A DNA stretch of 64,000 nt from Alphaproteobacteria bacterium (GTDB lineage Bacteria; Pseudomonadota; Alphaproteobacteria; Rhizobiales; Xanthobacteraceae), in contig JBBCGH010000001.1 of the NCBI GenBank assembly GCA_037200445.1, positions 3,286,001 to 3,350,000 on the forward strand. Reading direction: 5' to 3'. The position numbers and the translations under genes were made by a program. The notes under the pieces were generated by a model. That model saw nothing but the letters and a program-made list of their open reading frames with translations. It did no database searches and was not told the DNA's origin. Positions within the stretch are counted from its first letter, which is position 1. Every line of letters starts with the position of its first letter. Of this stretch, positions 1-7,352 are shown piece by piece.

Positions 1-1173
1 CGCAAGGGTCAGCCCGGGATCGACAAGCTCCTTTGTTGCCGTTTCAAGCCGCTCGCGTGCGGCATCGATGCGCCACAGCCGAAACCGGCTATACGCGTTC
101 ATCAGGTTGAACAGGATGGTGATCGCCATCACCAGATAGACCCAGTAGGCCGGCGACATCAAGTTGACCAGCCACGGAAAATAGCGGTCGGCGAGCTCGG
201 GCTCGCCGCTCAGGAAGAACTGATGTGCCTCGCGCGCGAGCGGGAGTGCCGTTGCCTGGCTGGTCGAACTCGGCGGGTTGCCACGGACAAAGCCGGGCAG
301 CTCTGCTGCGACCAGCATCAACAGTGCGATGCGGTCGGCGCGCGGCGCACAGGGGCTTGCGACGAGCAGGGTGTTGAGCCGCGCGACCTGCCGGTCGCCC
401 GCAGGAATATGCCGCACCAGATCGTAAAGCCCGGCCGGGATGCGCCCGAGGCCGAGCCATGGATGGCGCGCGATCAGGCCCGGCAGGTCATCCGGCGCGA
501 CGATATCGAGCCCGTTGTCGCGGATAAGCTTACGGAGGAAGTCGGCATCCTCCTGCATCACCATGGCGGCGATATCGAGCTTGCCTTGGGCAACCAGTTT
601 GGCCTGCTCGGCGAGCGGGTGAAAGGAAAGCTTGAGGTCGAGGTCGTGCAGGTCACGGTCGGTCAAAAGCTGCTGCATCAGATGCGCGGTGCCGGAGCCT
701 TCCGGTCCGATCCCGATCGTCGCCCCGCGCAAGTCCGAGAGCGTGCGGAAGTCCCGCCCCGGCTTTCCCAGCAGCAGCAACGATTCCGGCAGCGGGAGCC
801 TGCCAAGCAGCTCGAACTTCATGTCCGCCGACACGGGCGTGCCATCCTGGATCAGCGCGAACATCTCGTTGCAACGCGCCCGGTCCGCGTCGAGGCGGGT
901 CACGTTCTCGATCGAGCCGGCTGTCGGGATCACGGTCAGCGTGCCGTGCTCGCGCCGTGCCCGTTCGGAGAGCCGCGTCGCCAGCGCGTGGTACTGGCCG
1001 CCCGGCGAACCGGAAAGAATCGACGCATGCAGGTATCCGTAATCGCGCGCGATGCCGAAGGCGCCGGCGAGCGCCGCGACCGCCGCGGCAATGCAAAAGA
1101 GAAACGCGAGCCGCAGAACGCCCCTTCCGCTCAGTGCACCGGAGGAGTCTTCGTTCTGTGTCGCGCGCGGCAT
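1..1173 (-). CDS. TAXI-type solute-binding protein, membrane-tethered, 3' end beyond the window
   Basis: 391 codons are visible and the frame is still open at base 1. After a short N-terminal cytoplasmic stretch, residues about 20-42 form a hydrophobic membrane segment. A periplasmic-binding-like region follows, containing SGSPGGQYHALATRLSER and GIGPEGSGTAHL, which are typical of TAXI family TRAP solute receptors. Near residue 350 a second hydrophobic helix begins (SPAYWVYLVMAITILF), followed by a basic, probably cytoplasmic tail. Ordinary TAXI receptors are secreted and end after the binding domain; this one has a membrane helix on each side and no TRAP permease gene in view. It lies 3 bp after the holin-like gene, so co-transcription is likely. 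A sensory or scaffolding role is inference. The ATG at 1173 is the first start after the upstream stop. Confidence 0.8.
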   Translation of the reverse strand, partial: MPRATQNEDSSGALSGRGVLRLAFLFCIAAAVAALAGAFGIARDYGYLHASILSGSPGGQYHALATRLSERARREHGTLTVIPTAGSIENVTRLDADRARCNEMFALIQDGTPVSADMKFELLGRLPLPESLLLLGKPGRDFRTLSDLRGATIGIGPEGSGTAHLMQQLLTDRDLHDLDLKLSFHPLAEQAKLVAQGKLDIAAMVMQEDADFLRKLIRDNGLDIVAPDDLPGLIARHPWLGLGRIPAGLYDLVRHIPAGDRQVARLNTLLVASPCAPRADRIALLMLVAAELPGFVRGNPPSSTSQATALPLAREAHQFFLSGEPELADRYFPWLVNLMSPAYWVYLVMAITILFNLMNAYSRFRLWRIDAARERLETATKELVDPGLTLA

Positions 1174-1176
1174 CGG

Positions 1177-1674
1177 CTACCGCTTGCGGCTGATGATGAA
1201 TCCGGCCAGGGCTGCCAGCGCGAGCGTGCCGAGCAGCGAGGAGCGCGTGCCCTGCCGCACTGTTTCGCCGGCAAACTTCAGGCCTTCCTGTGCGCTCCGC
1301 GACGCGGCGCCCACAACGCTTCCGGATGCGAGGGCGCCAAGAGCAACCGCGGGTCTCACAAATTGCAACGGCGGCTGGGTGGCGAGCCGCGGCGGCCGGC
1401 CCGCGGCGGCTGCGAGCAAAAGGATCAACGCAAGCAAAAGCAGGCCGCCGCCGATTATTCCGTGTGCGATCATCGGGGTCCATTGCGCCGCAAGCCATGT
1501 GTGCAGCGCGATGAGCCCGACCACGGCCGCGCCGACGAGCGCGAAGATGCCGGCGCCGGCGAAGATCGCGATGCGCGCGGTGTAGCGAACGCGGCGGCGC
1601 GCCTCCCCTTTGGCCCAGTCCACCTGCCGGTCTATGTCCGCCTGGACCGCGCCGAACAAGGACGCGAACATCAA
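1177..1674 (-). CDS. Phage-holin-superfamily-like membrane protein (YqjE/DUF1469-like)
   Basis: 165 residues. An amphipathic N-terminus is followed by two hydrophobic helices at about residues 35-58 and 70-90, then an Ala/Gly-rich C-terminal part ending in basic SRKR. This arrangement, directly after a DUF883 gene, matches the YqjD-YqjE type pair of bacterial inner-membrane proteins that automated annotation often calls phage holin family. Nothing here indicates phage lysis. Its start overlaps the DUF883 stop by 4 bp (ATGA), so the two are probably translationally coupled. The exact cellular role of the family is unknown; ribosome or membrane stress association is known only for relatives such as YqjD. 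Confidence 0.75.
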   Translation of the reverse strand: MMFASLFGAVQADIDRQVDWAKGEARRRVRYTARIAIFAGAGIFALVGAAVVGLIALHTWLAAQWTPMIAHGIIGGGLLLLALILLLAAAAGRPPRLATQPPLQFVRPAVALGALASGSVVGAASRSAQEGLKFAGETVRQGTRSSLLGTLALAALAGFIISRKR

Positions 1675-2048
1675 CCGCGCCCTCGCGACATCATGCCGAT
1701 CACCACGCCGACCAGCACCGCGCCCGCAATCGTGCCGAGCGGATTGCGCCGCGCCATGCCTTCGAGTTCGGCGGCGAATGTCTTGGCCTGTTCGGTCGCC
1801 GACGACATGAGGTCCGCCCCTGTCTCAGTGACGCCGCTGGCGGCGTCTCCGACCTGTGCGGCTACGCTCTCCCTGACGCCGCGGATCGATTTTGCCGCCT
1901 CCCCTCCCGCCTGGGATGCGAAACGCGCGACATGATCCTTCAGGCTGGCGAACTCGCGGCGCAGTTCCGCGAGGCCATCCTGGCTCTCATTTGCAGGAGC
2001 GCCCGAAGAAGCCGCAGGATGAACCTGTGTGGGAGCATTGGAATTCAT
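1671..2048 (-). CDS. DUF883 (ElaB/YqjD-like) membrane-anchored protein
   Basis: 125 residues. A polar, Ala-rich N-terminus leads into a long helical region at about residues 25-95 (LAELRREFASLKDHVARF and following), then a C-terminal glycine-containing membrane segment (RRNPLGTIAGAVLVGVVIGM) and a basic end, SRGRG. This is the classic ElaB/YqjD/DUF883 layout: a cytoplasmic helix tethered to the inner membrane by its C-terminus. In E. coli, YqjD binds stationary-phase ribosomes; whether this protein does so is inference. The ATG at 2048 was chosen because a GAGG lies 8 bp upstream; the open frame continues much farther upstream but only antisense to other genes. It is the first gene of a three-gene minus-strand run. 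Confidence 0.8.
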   Translation of the reverse strand: MNSNAPTQVHPAASSGAPANESQDGLAELRREFASLKDHVARFASQAGGEAAKSIRGVRESVAAQVGDAASGVTETGADLMSSATEQAKTFAAELEGMARRNPLGTIAGAVLVGVVIGMMSRGRG

Positions 2049-2249
2049 GGGAATAGCCTCGCTGGTTTTGCCTCTCCGCGTCAGGCGTACGGGGTAGCTG
2101 GTACGCCCTCTGGACGCTGTGGAACATGATGGTTCTCCCTGAAAATGAACCGGGAAAAACCCCAAGGCCGGGAATTGCAATGCGGGCCGCGCCGCTCGGT
2201 TGCGGCAGCCGCGCTGGCGACCTAGGTTGAGGGAAACAAGGAGCTTCCC

Positions 2250-2924
2250 ATGGCCAAGCCGCTGACGATCGACGTTGTTTCCGACGTGGTTTGCCCCTGG
2301 TGCTTCATCGGCAAAAAGCGCCTGGAGCAAGCGCTGGAATTGCGCCCCGACATCCCAGTCGAGGTGCGCTGGCATCCGTACTTCCTCAACGACTGGGTGC
2401 CGCGCGAAGGCATCAGCCGCGACGAGTACCTGACCACCAAGTTCGGTTCGCCGGAGCGCTACAAGGGGATCGCTGGCCGCGTCGTGCAGGCCGCCAAGGG
2501 TGAAGGCCTCACGTACAATCCCGACAAGATTTCGCGGCAGCCGAACACGCTCGACTGTCACCGGCTGATCCTGTGGGCGCACAACGTCGGGGCCGACGCG
2601 AAGATGAAGCAGCGGCTGATGGAGCTTTACTTCACCGAGGGCGCCGACCTCACCGACCGCGAGGTGCTGGTCAAGGCCGCCGCCGACTGCGGGATGGATG
2701 CCAACCTGACCCGCGACCTGCTGGCGAGCGACCGCGACGTGGACCGCGTCACGCAGGAGGCCGAGCAGGCCAAGCGCGCCGGCATCGACGGCGTGCCCTG
2801 CTTTATTTTCGGCGGCGTGCTCGCGGTCTCGGGCGCGCAGGACCCCGCGCATCTGGCGGACGCGATGGCGCGCGCCGCGGAAGACGTGGAGAAGCGCGGG
2901 AGCGCCGCAACGGCTGCCGAGTAG
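2250..2924 (+). CDS. DsbA-family (FrnE-like) oxidoreductase
   Basis: 224 residues without a signal peptide, so cytoplasmic. A thioredoxin-fold start is followed by a CPWC active site at residues 15-18 (VVCPWCFIGKKRLEQAL). The helical insertion characteristic of FrnE and 2-hydroxychromene-2-carboxylate isomerase relatives follows, then the cis-proline loop GVPCFIFGG near residue 187. The two active-site cysteines favour a thiol-disulfide oxidoreductase or isomerase over the isomerase branch, which usually lacks them. An AAGGAG ribosome-binding site sits upstream of the ATG. It precedes the flavin monooxygenase gene by 12 bp and may share its transcript. The physiological substrate is unknown. 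Confidence 0.85.
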   Translation: MAKPLTIDVVSDVVCPWCFIGKKRLEQALELRPDIPVEVRWHPYFLNDWVPREGISRDEYLTTKFGSPERYKGIAGRVVQAAKGEGLTYNPDKISRQPNTLDCHRLILWAHNVGADAKMKQRLMELYFTEGADLTDREVLVKAAADCGMDANLTRDLLASDRDVDRVTQEAEQAKRAGIDGVPCFIFGGVLAVSGAQDPAHLADAMARAAEDVEKRGSAATAAE

Positions 2925-2936
2925 GCGGGGCGCCGT

Positions 2937-4694
2937 ATGAACGTCCGCGAGCGTGTGGCCGAAGCCGAGCCGCCTGGCGCGGACGTCGAGGCCTGGCTCG
3001 CGCAATTCGAGCACGCGCTCTCGCAGGGTGACGAAGCGGCGCTGCACGGCCTGTTTCAGCCGGAGAGTTACTGGCGCGATATCCTCGCGCTGAGCTGGAC
3101 CGTCCAGACGGTGAGCGGCTCCGGCGCCGTCGCGGAAGCGCTGGCTCTCGCGAGCCGCATGAAGCCGACCGGATTCGAACTCGATCGCGCGCGTACGCCG
3201 CCGCGCGTCACGACCCGCGTCGCCACGCAATCGACCGAGGCGTTTTTCGCGTTCGAGACCGCGATCGGGCGCCAAAACGGTGTGGTGCGCCTGATCGGCG
3301 GCAGGGCGTGGACGCTGTTGACTGCGCTCGACGAGATCAAAGGCCACGAGGAGCGCACCGGCAGGCGCCGCCCGACCGGACAATCGCACTCGCGCGATTT
3401 CCGTGGGCCCAACTGGCTCGACCAGCGCAAATCCGTCGCCACCTACGCCGACGCCGATCCCGTGGTGCTGGTCGTGGGCGGCGGCCACGCCGGGCTCTCG
3501 ATCGCGGCGCGGCTCACACAACTCGGCGTCGACACGCTGATCGTCGATCGCGAGAAGCGCATCGGCGACAACTGGCGCAACCGCTATCACGCGCTCACCC
3601 TGCACAATCAGGTGCAGGTCAATCACCTGCCCTACATGCCGTTTCCGCCCAGCTGGCCGACTTACATCCCGAAGGACAAGCTCGCCGGCTGGTTCGAGGC
3701 CTATGTGGAAAGTCTTGAGCTCAACTACTGGACCGGCACGGAGCTCGTCGGCGGCGTCTACGACGAAGCGGAGCAGCGCTGGCGCGTCACGCTGCGCCGT
3801 GACGGCGAAACGCGAACCATCCGCCCGCGCCATGTTGTGCTGGCGACCGGGGTCAGCGGCATTCCGAACATCCCGGACATTCCCTCGCTGAAGAATTTCG
3901 CCGGCGAGGTGCTCCACTCGAGCCAGTATCGCGACGGCGAGGACTGGAGCGCCAAGCGCGCCATCGTCATCGGCACCGGCAACAGCGGCCACGACATCGC
4001 GCAGGACCTTCATTCAAGCGGCGCGCAGGTTACGCTGGTGCAGCGCTCGCCGACGCTGATCGTGAACATCGAGCCGAGCGCGCAACTTGCCTACACGCTC
4101 TACGACGAAGGCCCGCCGCTCGACGACTGCGACCTCATCGCGGCCTCGATGCCGACGACGCTGGTGCGCAAGAGCCACCGGGCGCTGACCGAGCAGGGCA
4201 AGAAGCTCGACAAGCCGTTGCTCGACAGACTCGAACAGCGCGGCTTCAAGCTCGATTGGGGCGAGGACGGCACCGGCTGGCAATTCAAGTACCTGACCCG
4301 CGGCGGCGGCTACTACTTCAATGTCGGCTGCTCCGATCTCGTCGCCGAGGGCAAGGTCGCGCTCGCGCAGTTTGTAGACATCGAACGCTTCATCGCCGAT
4401 GGCGCGCGCATGCGCGACGGGTCGCTGACCTCGGCCGACCTCGTGATCCTCGCGACCGGCTACAAGGGCCAGGAGCACCTTGTCGCCAAGCTGTTCGGCG
4501 ATGAAGTTGCGTCGCGTGTCGGACCGATCTGGGGCTTCGGCGGTGGGCAGGAACTGCGCAACATGTTCGTGCGCACGCCGCAGCCGGGCCTGTGGTTCAT
4601 CGGCGGCAGCCTCGCGCAATGCCGTATCTATTCGAAATACCTCGGCCTGCAGATCAAGGCGATCGAGGAAGGCCTGCTGGCGAAGCAGGTCTAG
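2937..4694 (+). CDS. FAD/NAD(P)-dependent flavin monooxygenase with N-terminal SnoaL-like domain
   Basis: 585 residues. The first ~140 residues look like a SnoaL/NTF2-type domain. A flavin-dependent monooxygenase core follows, with an FAD Rossmann motif GGGHAGLSIAARL near residue 178 and an NAD(P)H-binding motif GTGNSGHDIAQDL near residue 344. A late ATGYKGQ motif is the conserved C-terminal ATG-type signature of flavin-containing monooxygenases. The enzyme should use NAD(P)H and O2 to oxygenate an organic substrate, which cannot be named from sequence. It starts 12 bp after the DsbA-like gene. The N-terminal fusion is common in soil proteobacterial homologues. Confidence 0.85.
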   Translation: MNVRERVAEAEPPGADVEAWLAQFEHALSQGDEAALHGLFQPESYWRDILALSWTVQTVSGSGAVAEALALASRMKPTGFELDRARTPPRVTTRVATQSTEAFFAFETAIGRQNGVVRLIGGRAWTLLTALDEIKGHEERTGRRRPTGQSHSRDFRGPNWLDQRKSVATYADADPVVLVVGGGHAGLSIAARLTQLGVDTLIVDREKRIGDNWRNRYHALTLHNQVQVNHLPYMPFPPSWPTYIPKDKLAGWFEAYVESLELNYWTGTELVGGVYDEAEQRWRVTLRRDGETRTIRPRHVVLATGVSGIPNIPDIPSLKNFAGEVLHSSQYRDGEDWSAKRAIVIGTGNSGHDIAQDLHSSGAQVTLVQRSPTLIVNIEPSAQLAYTLYDEGPPLDDCDLIAASMPTTLVRKSHRALTEQGKKLDKPLLDRLEQRGFKLDWGEDGTGWQFKYLTRGGGYYFNVGCSDLVAEGKVALAQFVDIERFIADGARMRDGSLTSADLVILATGYKGQEHLVAKLFGDEVASRVGPIWGFGGGQELRNMFVRTPQPGLWFIGGSLAQCRIYSKYLGLQIKAIEEGLLAKQV

Positions 4695-4706
4695 TTCGGG
4701 GCCAGC

Positions 4707-5318
4707 TTGCCGGACGATCTGGACATAGCGCTCGATTTCGCCCCCGTGCAGCAGGCGGCCGAGCACGTGCGCGACATGCTGCTCGGCCTGCGCAGGCGCC
4801 ATGACCTTGCGCGCTTCGAATACACCAAAGAGGTGCGGATCGCTCCGACCGAGATTCCGCACAGCCATCCCAAGCTGACCCTGAATACCTGGGTCGGCGA
4901 CGATCTCTCATTGCTCTCGACTTATCTGCACGAGCAGATGCATTGGTACCTGACGTGGTATTCGCACGCCCGCGCCGAACAGTGGCAGGAGCTGTTCCGG
5001 CTTCTGCGCGAGAGATACCCCGAGGTCCCGGACAGTGCCGAAGGCGGCGCGCAGGATGAGTTCTCGACCTACCTGCATCTGATCGTGAACTGGCTCGAGA
5101 TCGAATCCGCGAGCCAGTTCGCGGAACGCGAGCGGGTCGTTGCCCTCGCGGCGGGCCGGCCGTTCTATCGCTGGCCGTACCGGACCGTTATCGCCGACTG
5201 GGAGCCGCTCGGCGCGCTCTATGCGGCGCAGGGCCTCGTGCCGTTCCGCCTTGCGACGGACATGTCGGCTGATGAACTGAGGCTGGCCGGCCAGCCTGAC
5301 GAAGCGCCGGTCGGCTAG
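4707..5318 (+). CDS. Uncharacterised small protein with an HExxH motif
   Basis: 203 residues, not a family I recognise. Residues 75-79 read HEQMH in the context LSTYLHEQMHWYL, a perfect HExxH zinc-metallopeptidase signature inside a predicted helix. A second acidic helix (LIVNWLEIESASQF) lies about 55 residues downstream and could supply a third ligand. There is no signal peptide or membrane segment, so it is probably cytoplasmic. The start is uncertain: an in-frame stop at 4692-4694 leaves TTG 4707 or GTG 4746 as the likeliest starts. It follows the monooxygenase gene by 12 bp and overlaps the convergent methyltransferase gene by 4 bp. Peptidase activity is inference. Confidence 0.65.
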   Translation: MPDDLDIALDFAPVQQAAEHVRDMLLGLRRRHDLARFEYTKEVRIAPTEIPHSHPKLTLNTWVGDDLSLLSTYLHEQMHWYLTWYSHARAEQWQELFRLLRERYPEVPDSAEGGAQDEFSTYLHLIVNWLEIESASQFAERERVVALAAGRPFYRWPYRTVIADWEPLGALYAAQGLVPFRLATDMSADELRLAGQPDEAPVG

Positions 5319-6073
5319 CGCGGCAGCAATTCGAAAATGATCAGCGACTCGACCACCAGCGAATATTCTTTGATCTTGCGCTGGCTGAACCCCGCTTTCG
5401 CAATAAGCGAGGCAAAGAGTTCCTGGTCCGTGTCGGACGACAACATCAGGTAGATGCGGCCATCCGGCTTGAGCCGGTCGCGCGCCTGATCGAACAAGGC
5501 CTTGATATCGCGATACTCGGGTCCCGCATGCCAGCCGCGATCGGTGAGGTCCTTCGGTTCGCCGGCATGCTTCGGCGGGCTCGAAAGGATCACGTCGAAC
5601 AGCGGCCGCGGCGCGAGCGCCGCCATCAGGTTGGTGCACAAGCCCGTCACACGGTCACCGAGACCGTTCGCGTGCGCATTCTCGTTGGCGGAGAGCGACG
5701 CATTCGGATTGATGTCGGTCGCGACCACGTTGGCCGCGCCGGAGCGCGCCGCCGCGAGCGCGAGGATGCCGGTGCCGGTGCCGATCTCGCAGACGCGCTT
5801 GCCGGTGAAATCGAGCGTGCCGATGAACTCGGCGAACCGTTCGCTGCTGATGAAATATTTCGGATGAAACACGGTCGGCCGAACCAGCAGACGAAAGCCC
5901 GCCACGTAGGTCTCGCGAATATCCCGCCGCGACAGGATGAATTTGTACGAGAGGAAATGGACGACCGAGCGGAAGGCACGGCGGAAAATCCCCTGACGGG
6001 TTCCCCGGCGATCGGCGGCAGAGCTGGTGTTCCACGCAGCTTTGGCCGCGCTCGCTTGGGTCACGTCATCCAT
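5315..6073 (-). CDS. Class I SAM-dependent methyltransferase
   Basis: 252 residues. The SAM-binding motif VCEIGTGTGILALAAARSG lies near residues 92-110, followed by the acidic ribose-binding loop ATDINPNA and an SSPPKH motif near residue 162. The latter corresponds to the (N/D/S)PPY-type active-site loop of small-methyltransferase (MTS/HemK-like) enzymes that modify N atoms in nucleic acids or proteins. The N-terminal ~85 residues are helical and basic. Its 3' end overlaps the convergent HExxH gene by 4 bp. The substrate cannot be named. Confidence 0.75.
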   Translation of the reverse strand: MDDVTQASAAKAAWNTSSAADRRGTRQGIFRRAFRSVVHFLSYKFILSRRDIRETYVAGFRLLVRPTVFHPKYFISSERFAEFIGTLDFTGKRVCEIGTGTGILALAAARSGAANVVATDINPNASLSANENAHANGLGDRVTGLCTNLMAALAPRPLFDVILSSPPKHAGEPKDLTDRGWHAGPEYRDIKALFDQARDRLKPDGRIYLMLSSDTDQELFASLIAKAGFSQRKIKEYSLVVESLIIFELLPR

Positions 6074-6199
6074 GCAGGGTTCTAAAGGCCTTCCGATGTC
6101 TTTGCTGTTTCAGGGAAAAGCTGCAGTGCTCGCTGCACCATAGCGGTTTTGCCGCCCTCAACAAGGCCCCGGGGCCGTTTTCGGTTCCATCGTACCGCT

Positions 6200-6706
6200 C
6201 TACCGGACAAACCGCAGCGCGAGCACCAGGATGGCACTGGCGGCGATCCACGAGCCGACGATGCGGATGCCAATGCGCTGCCAGCCATGCTGCGCCTTCA
6301 TTGCCACCAACGCCACGAGACCGAGTGCCGCAAGCGCGGCAATGCCGGTGCCGAATTGCGCCGCCGCGGCGGCGGGAATCGTCACCGCCTGCGGCGGTGC
6401 ATCGAGCGCGAGCGCGGCGCCGGCTGCGAAGGAGAGCGCGTGTCTGATGAGGACCGGGATCGGTTGCGCGCACGCCACGATCAGGCCGGCGATCGTCGCA
6501 AGCACCAGCAGGGCGATTGGCGCGGGCGGGTCGCGCAGCGCGAGCGCAATGAGGAGCGCGCCCGCCAGCAAACCGGCGGCGAACGAGGCGAGCATCAGGC
6601 GTGATGTCTCACGCGCGCCTTGGCCGGTGAGCAGCCCCAGCGCCACGAGTGCGAGCAAATTGGCCGGCAGGAGAATTTGCGCCGCGCCGTCCAACACGGC
6701 CGTCAT
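6200..6706 (-). CDS. HupE/UreJ-like multispanning membrane protein (second of a pair)
   Basis: 168 residues, almost entirely hydrophobic, with five to six predicted helices and no signal peptide. It lacks the HPxxGxDH motif of true HupE/UreJ proteins but has the same size and Ala/Leu-rich character as the downstream half of the family. Its ATG overlaps the stop of the HupE gene by 4 bp (ATGA), so the two products are probably made together and may form one membrane complex. No urease or hydrogenase genes lie nearby. The open frame extends upstream inside hupE in a different frame, but that part is a shadow. Confidence 0.6.
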   Translation of the reverse strand: MTAVLDGAAQILLPANLLALVALGLLTGQGARETSRLMLASFAAGLLAGALLIALALRDPPAPIALLVLATIAGLIVACAQPIPVLIRHALSFAAGAALALDAPPQAVTIPAAAAAQFGTGIAALAALGLVALVAMKAQHGWQRIGIRIVGSWIAASAILVLALRFVR

Positions 6707-7281
6707 GCAAGCCCGCTGAGATAGCCGAGACCCGCGAGCGCGATGGCGCCCCCTGCCCCGCGTACCGCCAGTCGTCCCGCGGGCCAGTGTGCCAGCTGGC
6801 CGAACGCGATGCCGGTGAGATGCAACGCGCCGGTCGCGATCACGAAACCCGCCGAGTAGGCGAGCGCGTTGGCATCGTCCGGCAATTCCTTGCCGTGCGC
6901 ATAGCCATGGAAGATCGCAAACGCACCGACGAGGACCGCGGCGATCCAGAGTGGCGGGCGTGCCGCAAGCGCGACCATCAGCCCGAGCACGATTGCCGAG
7001 GCTGCGATGCCGGTCTCGACTGCGGGCAGCGGAACGCCGGCGATCCCGACCACGCCGCCGAATGCCATCACCAGCGGAAATACGATCGGCAAGAGCCAGA
7101 GCGCGGGGGCCCCGAAGAACACGCCCCACATCCCGACTGCGACCATCGCGATGACGTGGTCGGGGCCGAAGACCGGATGCGCGAGGCCGGAGAGAAAGCC
7201 GCCCGCGCCTTCGCCGGTGTGGGCGAGCGCGGGGGTGGCTAAGATTAGAGCTAATAATGCAGTGAGAACGCGCCGGAACAT
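6703..7281 (-). CDS. HupE/UreJ family nickel/cobalt-type permease
   Basis: 192 residues. A cleavable-looking signal sequence (residues 1-20, ending ATPALA) precedes a mature N-terminus beginning HTGEG. The family signature HPVFGPDH occupies residues 35-42, and a second histidine-containing helix (FAIFHGYAHGKE) follows. These are the metal-binding features of HupE/UreJ secondary transporters, which carry Ni2+ or Co2+ for hydrogenase and urease. No metalloenzyme cluster is visible in this window, so the metal and its client enzyme are unknown. It is translationally coupled to the smaller membrane protein downstream. Confidence 0.85.
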   Translation of the reverse strand: MFRRVLTALLALILATPALAHTGEGAGGFLSGLAHPVFGPDHVIAMVAVGMWGVFFGAPALWLLPIVFPLVMAFGGVVGIAGVPLPAVETGIAASAIVLGLMVALAARPPLWIAAVLVGAFAIFHGYAHGKELPDDANALAYSAGFVIATGALHLTGIAFGQLAHWPAGRLAVRGAGGAIALAGLGYLSGLA

Positions 7282-7308
7282 CGAAGAATGCTAGCAGCGC
7301 GGCGGGCG

Positions 7309-7345
7309 GCTTGTCCCTCGCCCCGCGAAACGGGGAGAGGTGAAA
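7309..7345. repeat. Fragment of an intergenic palindromic repeat
   Basis: The segment contains CTCGCCCCGC-GAAAC-GGGGAGAGG, an imperfect hairpin resembling the CCTCCCC/GGGGAGG intergenic palindromes found in full at 23.6 and 52.2 kb. It separates the convergently read end of mfd from the hupE promoter region. It carries no coding signal. Confidence 0.4.
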
Positions 7346-7352
7346 AGAAGAA

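Noticed and set aside
1177-1674. Prophage holin
   Set aside because: The protein resembles YqjE-type membrane proteins and sits with DUF883; no phage genes are near.
223-1935. Plus-strand open frame over the TAXI, holin-like and DUF883 genes
   Set aside because: It covers three well-supported minus-strand genes and encodes low-complexity Arg/Gly-rich protein without ribosome-binding site.
6165-6186. Terminator after the HupE-like genes
   Set aside because: GGCCCCGGGGCC is a palindrome without a loop and has no clear U-tract on the gene's strand.
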